The translations under genes were made by a program, and so were the position numbers. Positions 47,890 through 56,174 of a DNA stretch of 64,000 nucleotides are shown in pieces; the stretch's first letter is position 1; each line of letters starts with the position of its first letter. Origin of the DNA: CALRQJ02 sp943370285 (GTDB lineage: Bacteria; Bacteroidota; Bacteroidia; Chitinophagales; Chitinophagaceae); the NCBI GenBank assembly GCA_943370285.1, contig CALRQJ020000003.1, forward strand, positions 186,001 to 250,000, written 5' to 3'. A model generated the notes under the pieces. That model searched no databases, had not been told where the DNA came from, and saw nothing but the letters and a program-made list of their open reading frames with translations.

Positions 47890-47931
47890 ATGACGAAGTT
47901 TACATTCGTCATCATGACCTTTAGCGTCATG
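47890..47931. repeat. Twin hairpin element between the symporter and the molybdenum enzyme genes
   Basis: Two adjacent hairpins: ATGACGAA (47890-47897) / TTCGTCAT (47905-47912) with loop GTTTACA, and CATGAC (47913-47918) / GTCATG (47926-47931) with loop CTTTAGC. Both have 7-nt loops and share the ATGAC stem. There is no T-run, so it is not a standard terminator. It may be a REP-like repeat. Confidence 0.6.
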
Positions 47932-48004
47932 ACACTTGTGCTGCATATTTTTATGCAGCTGTTTTCAATCACAACAACTAATTTTAAGGTCTACATTTTT
48001 AATT

Positions 48005-48622
48005 ATGGATATCAACCAATCAAGCGATAGCTTGCAAAATAGTCGCCGTAGTTTTTTCAAAAAATCTGCTGCTATAGCAGCTTTGGCTGCATTGCCACCT
48101 TTAATTGCAAAAGCAGGAGAAAAAGAGGAGCAACTGGCTAATCTTTTTGATAAGATTCCCTTGCAGTTAGAAATCAATGGTCAGCAGTTTTCATTGCTAG
48201 TTGAACCCCGTGTAACCTTGTTGGATTTATTAAGAGAACAACTAGGTTTAACCGGCACCAAAAAAGGCTGTGATCATGGGCAATGCGGTTGCTGTACGGT
48301 ACATGTTGATGGTCGGCGAATTAATGCTTGTCTGTCATTAGCCGTAATGAATCACAATAAAAAAATTACTACGATTGAAGGGCTTGCTCATGGCGACAAT
48401 TTGCACCCCATGCAACAGGCATTTATGAAGCATGATGGTTTTCAGTGCGGCTATTGCACACCTGGGCAAATTATGAGTGCCATTTGTTGTATAAGAGAAG
48501 GACATGCCAATTCTCCCGAACAAATCCGAGAGTATATGAGTGGTAATATTTGCCGTTGTGGCGCTTATCCCAACATTATCGATGCTATTGTTGAAGTTAA
48601 AAATGGAGGTCAAAAAGTATGA
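48005..48622 (+). CDS. paoA: Molybdenum hydroxylase [2Fe-2S] subunit, Tat-exported (PaoA-like)
   Basis: A 205-residue iron-sulfur subunit. I set the start at 48005 (MDINQSSDSLQNSRRSFFKK), which puts a twin-arginine signal (Arg14-Arg15, then SAAIAALAALPP) at the N-terminus; an upstream extension would bury it. The plant-type [2Fe-2S] site uses Cys89, Cys94, Cys97 and Cys109 (KKGCDHGQCGCC ... NAC). The second, helical [2Fe-2S] site uses Cys148, Cys151, Cys183 and Cys185 (CGYC ... CRC). It passes electrons from the molybdenum centre to FAD. The Tat signal places the finished enzyme in the periplasm, as for E. coli PaoABC. The next gene overlaps its stop by four bases. Confidence 0.93.
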   Translation: MDINQSSDSLQNSRRSFFKKSAAIAALAALPPLIAKAGEKEEQLANLFDKIPLQLEINGQQFSLLVEPRVTLLDLLREQLGLTGTKKGCDHGQCGCCTVHVDGRRINACLSLAVMNHNKKITTIEGLAHGDNLHPMQQAFMKHDGFQCGYCTPGQIMSAICCIREGHANSPEQIREYMSGNICRCGAYPNIIDAIVEVKNGGQKV

Positions 48623-49593
48623 TAAACTTTGAATATGTAAAAGCAGGTAGTACAAAGTCGGCAGTTGATGCCCGTGCTAAAAATATAGCTTCGCAGTTTA
48701 TTGCAGGTGGTACTAATTTGGTCGACTTGATGAAAAAAGGCATCACAGCACCGGAACGTTTAATCGATATCAATGGATTGCCGCTAAAAGAAATCATTAC
48801 CAACACTAATGACATAACCATTGGTGCATTAGTACCCAACAGTGTGGTTGCAGAACATGAAGAAGTACTGAAAAATTATGCTTTATTGGCAATGGCTATT
48901 AATGCAGGAGCCTCTGCACAATTACGCAATATGGCCACTGTTGGTGGTAATATGATGCAACGTACTCGGTGTAGTTATTTTTACGATATCACCATGCCCT
49001 GTAATAAACGCAGTCCAGGTAGTGGTTGTGGTGCTAAAGAAGGCTACAACCGTATGCATGCCATATTTGGTGCTAGTGACAATTGCATTGCTGTGCATCC
49101 TAGTGATATGTGTGTGGCACTCGCTGCATTAAATGCAACCGTTCATGTTGCCGGACAAAAAAGCGACAGAAAAATATTGTTTACCGATTTTCATCGGTTA
49201 CCGGGAGAAACTCCTGCTATCGATAATAATTTAAAATCCGGCGAATTGATTACTGCTGTTTCCATTCCAGCCAATCGATTCAACAAAGTATATTATTTAA
49301 AAATAAGAGATCGGTTATCTTATGCGTTTGCTTTGGTATCTGTAGCTGCAGCACTTGAAGTAAAAGATGGCGTTATTCAAAATGCTAGTATTGCTATGGG
49401 TGGTGTAGCACACAAACCTTGGCGCTTATTTGCCGTTGAACAATTGTTACAAGGCAAAGTTGCATCACAGCCATTGTTTCAAGAAGCGGCAACAGTAGCC
49501 ATGCAAGGGGCAAAAACCTTTGAACATAATGCTTACAAAATTAAACTAGGTAAAGCTGCTATTGTTGAAGCTTTGACAAAAGCCATCGGTTAA
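48619..49593 (+). CDS. paoB: Molybdenum hydroxylase FAD subunit with extra [4Fe-4S] cluster (PaoB-like)
   Basis: A 324-residue FAD-binding subunit of the xanthine dehydrogenase family. FAD-binding motifs are IAGGTNLVDLMK (about 29-40) and ATVGGNMMQRTRC (about 106-118). Between the FAD half and the C-terminal CO-dehydrogenase-like domain lies a cysteine-rich insertion (Cys118, Cys128, Cys137, Cys156, Cys165), which in E. coli PaoB (YagS) binds a [4Fe-4S] cluster; ordinary xanthine dehydrogenases lack it. No signal peptide is present, so it would ride out with the Tat-bearing subunit. It overlaps the upstream gene by four bases and is 33 bp ahead of the large subunit. Confidence 0.92.
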   Translation: MINFEYVKAGSTKSAVDARAKNIASQFIAGGTNLVDLMKKGITAPERLIDINGLPLKEIITNTNDITIGALVPNSVVAEHEEVLKNYALLAMAINAGASAQLRNMATVGGNMMQRTRCSYFYDITMPCNKRSPGSGCGAKEGYNRMHAIFGASDNCIAVHPSDMCVALAALNATVHVAGQKSDRKILFTDFHRLPGETPAIDNNLKSGELITAVSIPANRFNKVYYLKIRDRLSYAFALVSVAAALEVKDGVIQNASIAMGGVAHKPWRLFAVEQLLQGKVASQPLFQEAATVAMQGAKTFEHNAYKIKLGKAAIVEALTKAIG

Positions 49594-49626
49594 TAACATC
49601 ATCTTAATACATTATATTAATCAATC

Positions 49627-51852
49627 ATGGAAAATATCATTTTAAATAAAATTGCTACACCGGCAGATGACGACCGTGCAGATGGATGGGCAAAAGTAAC
49701 CGGCAAAGCTACTTTTACAGCCGAACAAAATCCCGAAGGCTTGTTGTATGGTGCTTTGGTGTGCAGTACCATAGCCAAAGGGAGTATCCGCAATATGATT
49801 CTTAGCGACGCTAAAAAAGCACCCGGTGTTATAGATATTATTTATCACTTGAATTGTCCCGCTGTTCCGGGTTATAAGCCGGCCGATAAATCAAAAAACC
49901 CTAATGCCAGAGATTATACCGGCTTGAAAATATTTTATAATAATCTTATATTTAGTAATGGTCAGCCTATTGGATTAGTTGTTGCTGATACATATGAAAG
50001 AGCTGTACATGCTGCTTCATTGGTTCGAGTGCAGTATGATGTGACACAATCGGTAACTGATTTTGAACAACATAAAAACAATACTGCACTATTAAAAGGA
50101 AACGATAATTATAGTCGCAACGAAAAAGATGCATGGAAAAACGCAGCAGTGAAGTTAGAAGCAGAATACAGTACGCCTATAGAAACGCATAATCCTATGG
50201 AGATGCATGCCACCATCGCTATATGGGAAGGTGATGCAAAGTTGACATTGTATGAAAAATCGCAAGGTCCTAAAAGTGTACAAGCGGAATTAGCCAGAAT
50301 GTTTGGTTTGTCAGAAAAAAATGTACAAGTCATTACCGAGTTTGTTGGTGGAGCTTTTGGCAATGCATTAAGAACTTGGCCACATGCTTATGCGGCTGTT
50401 ATTGCAGCAAAAAAATTACAGCGCCCTGTAAAAGTTACATTGAATAGAGAGCAGATGTTTACCATGGTTGGTTATCGGCCGCAGAGTTGGCAAAAAATTG
50501 GCATTGGGGCTGATAAAGACGGTAAACTAGTTGGTATATCACATCATGCAGTAAGTAATACTTCGAGCTATGAAGATTTTAGAGAAGGCATTGTTACGGG
50601 TTCTCAGTTTTTATACGAATGCCCCAATGTAAATACGAGTTACAGAATGTTGCCACTCGATATCAATACACCCATTTGGATGAGAGGTCCCGGACCGGCA
50701 AGTGGATGTTTTGGTTTAGAATCAGCCATGGATGAATTAAGTTATTTGCTAAACATCGATCCCATTCAATTGCGAATAAAAAATGATACCAGCATTCATC
50801 CGCAAAGCAAATTACCTTGGACGACCAAGTATTTAAAAGAATGTTATGCATTGGGTTCAGCAAAAATAGGTTGGCAAAACAGACCGAGTATACCAGGTAC
50901 TTTAAAAGAAAATGGAATGTTGGTGGGTTATGGAATGGCAGTAGGTTGGTTTTGGGCAGGTCGTGGTGCAGCCACTGCTAAAGGAATCTTAAAACAAGAT
51001 GGTAGATTGGTTTTACAATGTGCCGTTAGTGATATGGGGCCGGGTACTTCATCGGGCATGGTAGCAATTGGAAAAGAACAAATGGGTATTGATGCCAATA
51101 AAATTACATTCGAATTAGGCAATACCGATTTTCCAAATGGCCCAACTCAGGGTGGTTCAGGTTCTTTAACTGCTATAGGTAGTGCAGTGATTTTAATTTG
51201 TGATGAATTAAAATTGCAATTAAAGCAATTAGCGATTGCAACAGTTCCTGCATTCAGTTCACTAAAACCAGAAGCGATTGTTTACGAAAACGGCATGTTG
51301 TATGCTGCCAGTAATAAATCTACTGCTATACATTACACAGACATTTTAAAACAGCAAAATAAAGATGTAGAAGTTACCAAAAGTTCCGGTGGATTTAGTG
51401 AACGTAGTAAATACGAAGCCCATTCCTTTTCGGTACACTTTGTAAAGCTGCATGTTAATCCGGTTACCGGAGTCATTCAACTAAAGCATATGGTAGCAGT
51501 AGCCGATGCCGGAAAAATCATTAGTGAAAAAACTGCCCGAAGCCAAATGGTGGGTGGTGCTGTTGGTGGAATTGGTATGGCTATGACAGAAGAAACATTA
51601 ATTGATCATCGTTATGGCCGTTATATCAACAGTAACTTTGTTGATTACCATGTACCGGTTCATGCCGATGCGCCGCCGATGGATATATTATTTGTAAATA
51701 AGCCCGATAATATCATCAGTCCAACCGGTGCAAAAGGTATTGGCGAAATTGCATTAGTAGGAGTTGCACCTGCAATTCTAAATGCAGTATTCAATGCCAC
51801 AGGTAAACGTATTCGTAAACTACCGGTAACACCGGATAATTTGGTAAGTTAA
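49627..51852 (+). CDS. paoC: Molybdenum hydroxylase large subunit, molybdopterin-binding (PaoC-like)
   Basis: A 741-residue catalytic subunit of the aldehyde oxidase/xanthine dehydrogenase family. The sequence has the substrate-channel and cofactor motifs of the PaoC/YagR branch: GGAFGNALRTWPHAYAAVIAAKKL, MRGPGPASGCFGLESAMDEL, SDMGPGTSSGMVAIG, TQGGSGSLTAIGSA and the catalytic GAKGIGEIALVG with Glu707. The family reads aldehyde substrates and hydroxylates them with water. With the PaoA- and PaoB-like subunits it forms a periplasmic aldehyde oxidoreductase; the molybdenum cofactor is probably the cytosine dinucleotide form. Cofactor insertion factors (PaoD/XdhC-type) are not visible here. The true substrate in this organism is unknown. 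Confidence 0.93.
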   Translation: MENIILNKIATPADDDRADGWAKVTGKATFTAEQNPEGLLYGALVCSTIAKGSIRNMILSDAKKAPGVIDIIYHLNCPAVPGYKPADKSKNPNARDYTGLKIFYNNLIFSNGQPIGLVVADTYERAVHAASLVRVQYDVTQSVTDFEQHKNNTALLKGNDNYSRNEKDAWKNAAVKLEAEYSTPIETHNPMEMHATIAIWEGDAKLTLYEKSQGPKSVQAELARMFGLSEKNVQVITEFVGGAFGNALRTWPHAYAAVIAAKKLQRPVKVTLNREQMFTMVGYRPQSWQKIGIGADKDGKLVGISHHAVSNTSSYEDFREGIVTGSQFLYECPNVNTSYRMLPLDINTPIWMRGPGPASGCFGLESAMDELSYLLNIDPIQLRIKNDTSIHPQSKLPWTTKYLKECYALGSAKIGWQNRPSIPGTLKENGMLVGYGMAVGWFWAGRGAATAKGILKQDGRLVLQCAVSDMGPGTSSGMVAIGKEQMGIDANKITFELGNTDFPNGPTQGGSGSLTAIGSAVILICDELKLQLKQLAIATVPAFSSLKPEAIVYENGMLYAASNKSTAIHYTDILKQQNKDVEVTKSSGGFSERSKYEAHSFSVHFVKLHVNPVTGVIQLKHMVAVADAGKIISEKTARSQMVGGAVGGIGMAMTEETLIDHRYGRYINSNFVDYHVPVHADAPPMDILFVNKPDNIISPTGAKGIGEIALVGVAPAILNAVFNATGKRIRKLPVTPDNLVS

Positions 51853-51917
51853 GTATACAATTATCGGTTATATCAAAAACTGTGTTGTTAAGTTGATATT
51901 GATTCATAAAGTATTTC

Positions 51918-52658
51918 ATGCAAATTCATCATACCAAGGGCATTGTCTTACGTACCGTTATATATGGCGAAACCAGCATTATAACAACGATATATACCGA
52001 GCTGTTTGGTATTCAATCTTATATTGTAAAAGGAGTAAGACAAACATCTAAAAAATCAGCTGGCAAAGCAGGATACTTTCAGTCTGGTGCTATTTTAGAC
52101 ATGGAAGTTTACCATAATGAATTAAAAACATTGCAGTTTGTAAAAGACTACCAATGGGGTCATTTATATCAAACTGTTTTTTTTGATGTCGTAAAAAATT
52201 CAGTGGCTTTGTTTATGATTGAATTATTACAACACAGTCTCAAACAACCTGAAGCCAATCCTGAATTGTTTTATCTGATAGAAGATTCACTCAAGCAATT
52301 AGATCAATCTACACCAACCCTTGCTGCAAATTTGCCATTATATTTTGCTTTGCACTTGTCAGGAGAGTTGGGATTTAGTATGCAAGGTGATTATAGCGAA
52401 GCTACGCCGGTGCTGGATTTACAAGATGGAAACTTTGTAGCAACAAGTCCATTGCATCCTTATTACATCGATGGTCAATTGGCCGAAATAACCTCTAATT
52501 TACTGCACATCAATTTTTACAACGATTTAGAGCAAATTCAACTGAACCGACAAGTGCGGCAACAGTTACTGCAAGTTTATCAAACTTACTTTGCCTTGCA
52601 CATCAACGATTTTGGCGATTTAAAAGCATTGGCTGTTTTGCAAGAGGTATTGAGCTAG
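51918..52658 (+). CDS. recO: DNA repair protein RecO
   Basis: A 246-residue RecO, which helps load RecA at gapped DNA with RecR and anneals strands. The N-terminal OB-fold signature HHTKGIVLRTVIYGETSIITTIYTELFGIQSYIVKGVRQ is diagnostic, and the helical C-terminal part follows. The zinc-finger cysteines found in some RecO proteins are absent, as is common in Bacteroidota. The stop codon abuts the stop of the convergent amidohydrolase gene with no spacer. Confidence 0.95.
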   Translation: MQIHHTKGIVLRTVIYGETSIITTIYTELFGIQSYIVKGVRQTSKKSAGKAGYFQSGAILDMEVYHNELKTLQFVKDYQWGHLYQTVFFDVVKNSVALFMIELLQHSLKQPEANPELFYLIEDSLKQLDQSTPTLAANLPLYFALHLSGELGFSMQGDYSEATPVLDLQDGNFVATSPLHPYYIDGQLAEITSNLLHINFYNDLEQIQLNRQVRQQLLQVYQTYFALHINDFGDLKALAVLQEVLS

Positions 52659-53828
52659 TTACAACAGTCTTTTGATGGTAGTAGCAGTGCTATCCCAATT
52701 TTCAAGCAATACAATACCTGGTTTTTTACCTTTTTCAAAACTACCTAAAATAGTATCTAATTGTAAAGCTTTAGCGCCATTTAAAGTAGCCCAACCTAAC
52801 ATTTCAGCAATATTAATTTTCGGGAAAAAATGTTGTACCGTTTTCATTTCATCAACAATACTTAGACTATGATTACTGGCTAAACTATCTGTTCCTAATA
52901 CGATGTTACAATTGTTGTTTCGGAGTGAATCTACCGGTGGAATACTGTTTTCAATATATTGATTAGCATTAATGCATAAGCAGAAAAATAAATGATCGTT
53001 TATGAACTTGGATTGTGCAAACTGAATATCTGATTCGTTAGTAAATGTATTGTGTACCAACAAAGCATTTTTTGCGGTATTCATTCTATCTAAATAAGAA
53101 ATCAAACTGCTTTTTCCGGTAGGAGTAAAAAATGGATTTTCAATATGCATCATCTGATACATTCTGGTAAAATCACCTGTGCCATGAGCTAAATAGTCAT
53201 CTTCAAAAGCAGTTTCTTGATTGTGAATACTAACGGTGTTGCCGCTAAAATCGGGTTGCATCATTTGCCATAATTCCGGTGAAACTGAATAAGGAGCATG
53301 TGGCGTAAAATTGATGGATTGATGTGGTACAGCTTGTTGAAAGGATTGTTTATAGGAAAGTCCTTTTTGGAATCTATCATTTGCAATATCGGGATGCCAT
53401 CCACTTAATTCAATAAAATTATAGTAGTGTAAATTCCCTTTTTGTTTTTGAACTACGGTACTGTCATTGTTAGCAATATCACCAACGGCAATAATGCCAT
53501 TATTCAGCATCTTTTCCTCTGCTGCTGCAATCGCAGCCAATATTTCTTCCTGCGGAAAATGGCGTTGCGTAACAATCTTCCATATAAAATCTACCAATCC
53601 GGTATGTTCAGGAATAAGCCCTTTCATATGGCTTAGCTCCAAGTGGCAATGACAGTTTATCAAACCCGGAGAAAGAATGCCATCCAACTGTTGAATGCCA
53701 TCACCGGCATCTGCCAACGGCACAATAGCATCAATAGTGCCATCTTGTTTAGCAATCAATACATGGTTGGCATCTAACATGCCATGGCCGGTAAACAACT
53801 GTGTTGCTATAAATTTCTTGTAGCTCAT
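52659..53828 (-). CDS. Metal-dependent amidohydrolase (chlorohydrolase/cytosine deaminase-like)
   Basis: A protein of about 389 residues from the start at 53828 (MSYKKFIATQLFTGHGML); an upstream TTG in frame would add seven residues. Amidohydrolase-superfamily metal ligands are visible: NCHCHLELSH (the HxH pair) near residue 60, HNQET and HAPYS in the middle, LLVHNTF, and the late aspartate in LGTDSLASNHSLSIVDEMK. This pattern fits the ATZ/TRZ-like deaminase branch (SsnA, guanine deaminase, chlorohydrolase). Substrate is not evident; a 5'-deoxyadenosine- or MTA-type or a guanine-like deaminase are options. It is divergent from prfA. Confidence 0.87.
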   Translation of the reverse strand: MSYKKFIATQLFTGHGMLDANHVLIAKQDGTIDAIVPLADAGDGIQQLDGILSPGLINCHCHLELSHMKGLIPEHTGLVDFIWKIVTQRHFPQEEILAAIAAAEEKMLNNGIIAVGDIANNDSTVVQKQKGNLHYYNFIELSGWHPDIANDRFQKGLSYKQSFQQAVPHQSINFTPHAPYSVSPELWQMMQPDFSGNTVSIHNQETAFEDDYLAHGTGDFTRMYQMMHIENPFFTPTGKSSLISYLDRMNTAKNALLVHNTFTNESDIQFAQSKFINDHLFFCLCINANQYIENSIPPVDSLRNNNCNIVLGTDSLASNHSLSIVDEMKTVQHFFPKINIAEMLGWATLNGAKALQLDTILGSFEKGKKPGIVLLENWDSTATTIKRLL

Positions 53829-53873
53829 TCTAGAGTCGAAAGTAAACAATTAGCAGTTGATGATTGAATCTTG

Positions 53874-53881
53874 TAAATTTG
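53874..53881 (+). promoter_or_regulatory. Probable -7 box of the prfA promoter
   Basis: TAAATTTG fits TAnnTTTG and lies 74 bp before the prfA ATG. No clear -33 element is seen at the usual distance. Confidence 0.4.
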
Positions 53882-53954
53882 CCGCCATCAAAAGTCGAAT
53901 TAGCAGGTGCTGAAAATAGCATCGCACCAAACAATCGGCTTAAATCATCATATC

Positions 53955-55019
53955 ATGTTAGATAAATTAGACGGTATAAAAGCTAGGTTTGAACAAGTGG
54001 GTATAGCACTTACCAATCCCGAAATCATCAATAACCAAAAGGAATTTGGTAAGCTGAGTAAGGAATACCGTGACTTAGAAAAGATTGTACAGCCTTACGA
54101 GGAATACCGCAAAGTGTTGGTAGATTATGATTTTGCTAAAGAAAGCCTCAATAGTTCTGATGAAGACATGAAGGAGTTGGCCAAAATGGAATTGCCTGAA
54201 CTAGAAGTTAAAAAAGATGAATTAGAGAAACTGCTTACAAAACTGTTGATTCCTAAAGATCCGCAAGACGATAAAAATGCCGTACTCGAAATCAGAGCCG
54301 GCACCGGTGGTGATGAAGCTAGTTTATTTGCAGGCGATTTATTAGGCATGTACTTGCGTTATTGTTCTAAAAAAGGTTGGAAGACGGCTATTGTAAGTGA
54401 AAGTGAGGGTACCGTAGGCGGCTATAAAGAGGTTATGGTTGAGATTACTGGTGAAGATGTGTACGGCACTTTAAAATTCGAAAGTGGTGTACATCGGGTG
54501 CAGCGAGTACCCAATACCGAAACGCAAGGAAGGGTGCATACTTCGGCAGCAACAGTGGCTGTAATGCCTGAGGCCGAGGAAATAGATTTTGAATTGCGGG
54601 AAAGCGATGTAAAAATGGAAACTTCTCGAAGTGGTGGAGCCGGCGGACAGAATGTAAATAAGGTGGAAACTAAAGTGATGTTAACGCATATTCCTACCGG
54701 TACTGTGATTATCTGCCAAACGGAACGTAGTCAGTTGGGTAATAGAGAAAAAGCCATGAATATGATGCGTACTAAATTGTACGAAGAACAAGTTCGTAAA
54801 CAAGAAGATGAAATTGCCAAACACCGTAAAACATTGGTAAGTACTGGAGATAGAAGTGCTAAAATTCGTACTTACAACTGGCCACAGGGTAGGGTTACAG
54901 ATCACCGTATTGGTTATACTTCTTACAATTTAGATGCGGTTATTAATGGTGATATCGAAGATTTTATTGAGCAGCTACAAATGGCAGAAAATGCCGAGAA
55001 AATGACGAATCAGAATTAA
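53955..55019 (+). CDS. prfA: Peptide chain release factor 1
   Basis: A 354-residue RF1 that reads UAA and UAG stop codons and frees the finished peptide. I chose the ATG at 53955 (MLDKLDGIKARFEQVG), which matches the family's usual N-terminus; a GTG 48 bp upstream gives an unusual extension. The GGQ motif sits in SGGAGGQNVNKVETKV, and the codon-recognition domain 2 has the HRVQRVPNTETQGRVHTSAATVAVMPE segment. The usual PxT tripeptide region of RF1 lies within that domain. The gene is 44 bp before a small DUF937-like gene. Confidence 0.97.
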   Translation: MLDKLDGIKARFEQVGIALTNPEIINNQKEFGKLSKEYRDLEKIVQPYEEYRKVLVDYDFAKESLNSSDEDMKELAKMELPELEVKKDELEKLLTKLLIPKDPQDDKNAVLEIRAGTGGDEASLFAGDLLGMYLRYCSKKGWKTAIVSESEGTVGGYKEVMVEITGEDVYGTLKFESGVHRVQRVPNTETQGRVHTSAATVAVMPEAEEIDFELRESDVKMETSRSGGAGGQNVNKVETKVMLTHIPTGTVIICQTERSQLGNREKAMNMMRTKLYEEQVRKQEDEIAKHRKTLVSTGDRSAKIRTYNWPQGRVTDHRIGYTSYNLDAVINGDIEDFIEQLQMAENAEKMTNQN

Positions 55020-55063
55020 TTGTCATAATTTCTGCTTAATTTGTTTTTCTAAAATAATAAGAT

Positions 55064-55621
55064 ATGTTAGACAATTTATTAAATCTGGTAAAGCAATATT
55101 CCGGTGATGCTATCATCAACAATCCGGCTATTCCAAACGAAAAAAATGAGGAAGCTGTACAAGAAGCTTCTAATAGTATTTTCAGTGGCTTGCAACAAAC
55201 GATTAGCAATGGTGGCTTAAAAGATGTGATTGGAATGTTTAGCGGTGGCGATGCTGCAGCTTCGCCGGTTGCCCAAAATATTCAAGGTGGGTTTGCTCAA
55301 AACTTGATGGACAAATTTGGGTTAGATCAAGGGGCTGCTAGTGGTGTGGCTGGTAATTTGATTCCTGCAGTATTGCAAAATTTCGTTTCTAAAACAAATG
55401 ATCCCAACGATAATAGTTTTGACTTACAAAGCATCATGAATAATTTAAGCGGTGGTGCAGCCGGTGGTTTAAACGTTCAAGGATTGGTTGATAAATATAA
55501 AAGTGGTGCCTTTGACCAAGATGGCGATGGTGATACTGACTTACAAGATGCCATGAAATTATTTAACGGTGGCGGAACAAATGGTGGCGGTATAATGGAT
55601 GCCGTAAAAGGGCTTTTTTAG
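55064..55621 (+). CDS. DUF937/YidB-like protein with an EF-hand-type loop
   Basis: A 185-residue protein, rich in Gly, Ala, Asn and Gln, without a signal peptide. Residues 1-130 resemble the YidB/DUF937 group (MLDNLLNLVKQYSGDAI ... GLQQTISNGGLKDVIGMF ... AGNLIPAVLQNFVSK). Near residue 150 is a calcium-binding-like loop DQDGDGDTDLQD that fits the EF-hand/dockerin D-x-D-x-D-x-x-x-L-x-D pattern, followed by a helix AMKLF. Function is unknown. A weak hairpin terminator follows. Confidence 0.8.
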   Translation: MLDNLLNLVKQYSGDAIINNPAIPNEKNEEAVQEASNSIFSGLQQTISNGGLKDVIGMFSGGDAAASPVAQNIQGGFAQNLMDKFGLDQGAASGVAGNLIPAVLQNFVSKTNDPNDNSFDLQSIMNNLSGGAAGGLNVQGLVDKYKSGAFDQDGDGDTDLQDAMKLFNGGGTNGGGIMDAVKGLF

Positions 55622-55652
55622 CTAATTTCTTTTGACGAAACAAATGATGAAG

Positions 55653-55674
55653 GGGCTTAAGCCTCTTTTTTATT
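55653..55674 (+). terminator. Terminator of the DUF937-like gene
   Basis: AGGGGCTTAAGCCTCT forms a self-complementary stem centred on GGCTTAAGCC with one G-T wobble, followed by six T. The loop is minimal, so pairing must open a few central bases. Confidence 0.6.
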
Positions 55675-55709
55675 GTCTTTTGTCAACTAATCATTATCAT
55701 ATATGTGAC

Positions 55710-55721
55710 TGACATTTGTCA
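55710..55721 (+). promoter_or_regulatory. CRP/FNR-type palindrome 1 (TGACA-TT-TGTCA)
   Basis: A perfect 12-bp inverted repeat whose centre (55715.5) lies 29.5 bp before the first base of the -7 box at 55745. Taking that box as starting near -12, the centre is at about -41.5, the class II activator position. It precedes the small unknown gene at 55772. The same palindrome recurs at 58516 and 61037. Confidence 0.7.
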
Positions 55722-55744
55722 TTTATTATGTTTCCCTACACTAA

Positions 55745-55752
55745 TACTTTTG
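55745..55752 (+). promoter_or_regulatory. -7 box of the 55772 gene
   Basis: TACTTTTG matches TAnnTTTG exactly and lies 20 bp before the start codon. No good -33 box is seen, as expected if an activator bound at 55710-55721 replaces it. Confidence 0.6.
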
Positions 55753-55771
55753 TTTTTACTAGCAGTATTTT

Positions 55772-56158
55772 ATGTACGTGGATATTAACGACAATATGAG
55801 TTTGGCAACAGTTCAAAAGCTGTTTAATGATTTATTTCCTTTTCTGAAAATCGAATTTTTTGAACCGGAAATAAAATCTGGCGGTGTTTATGCTGTGCGT
55901 AGACGCCTGAGAAATGTTGATCGTAAACTTGCTGATTATAAACGAATGAATGTGCTGGCCGATGAATTTAGCATTGACCCGAGTATGAGTGTCAGTGAAT
56001 TGGAAAGATTGTTTAGTGATTTGTATAAACTAAATACACATATCTTTCGAAAATCGGGTAATGTGTGGTTAGAAACTACAATTACGGATGGTTGGAGTTT
56101 AGAGCAACAAAACCATCAAGGAGAATTGATAACAGCGCAAATGAATGAAGGCCGGTAA
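55772..56158 (+). CDS. Small protein of unknown function, candidate low-oxygen regulon member
   Basis: A 128-residue cytosolic protein with no signal or membrane segment. It opens with MYVDINDNMSLATVQKLFNDLFPFLKIEFFE and has an Arg-rich stretch RRRLRNVDRKLADYKR near the middle; the LATVQKLFNDLFPFLKIEFF and VSELERLFSDLYKLNTHIFRKS segments resemble each other, so it may be an internal duplication of a small alpha/beta unit. I do not recognise the family. Its promoter carries the same palindrome as the copper ATPase and oxidase genes, so it is likely made under the same conditions. It ends in a strong hairpin that overlaps its stop codon. Confidence 0.72.
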   Translation: MYVDINDNMSLATVQKLFNDLFPFLKIEFFEPEIKSGGVYAVRRRLRNVDRKLADYKRMNVLADEFSIDPSMSVSELERLFSDLYKLNTHIFRKSGNVWLETTITDGWSLEQQNHQGELITAQMNEGR

Positions 56159-56174
56159 ACCGGCCTTCTCTTTT
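56147..56174 (+). terminator. Terminator overlapping the stop codon of the 55772 gene
   Basis: GAAGGCCGGT / ACCGGCCTTC is a perfect 10-bp inverted repeat around AA, followed by TCTTTT. The TAA stop at 56156-56158 forms part of the hairpin loop. Confidence 0.85.

Noticed and set aside
47931..47942. A further TGACA..TGT motif (TGACACTTGTGC) before the molybdenum enzyme operon that looks like a fourth CRP/FNR-type palindrome.
   Set aside because: The right half-site is TGTGC, not TGTCA, and there is no well-placed -7 box. I treat it as part of the twin-hairpin element.
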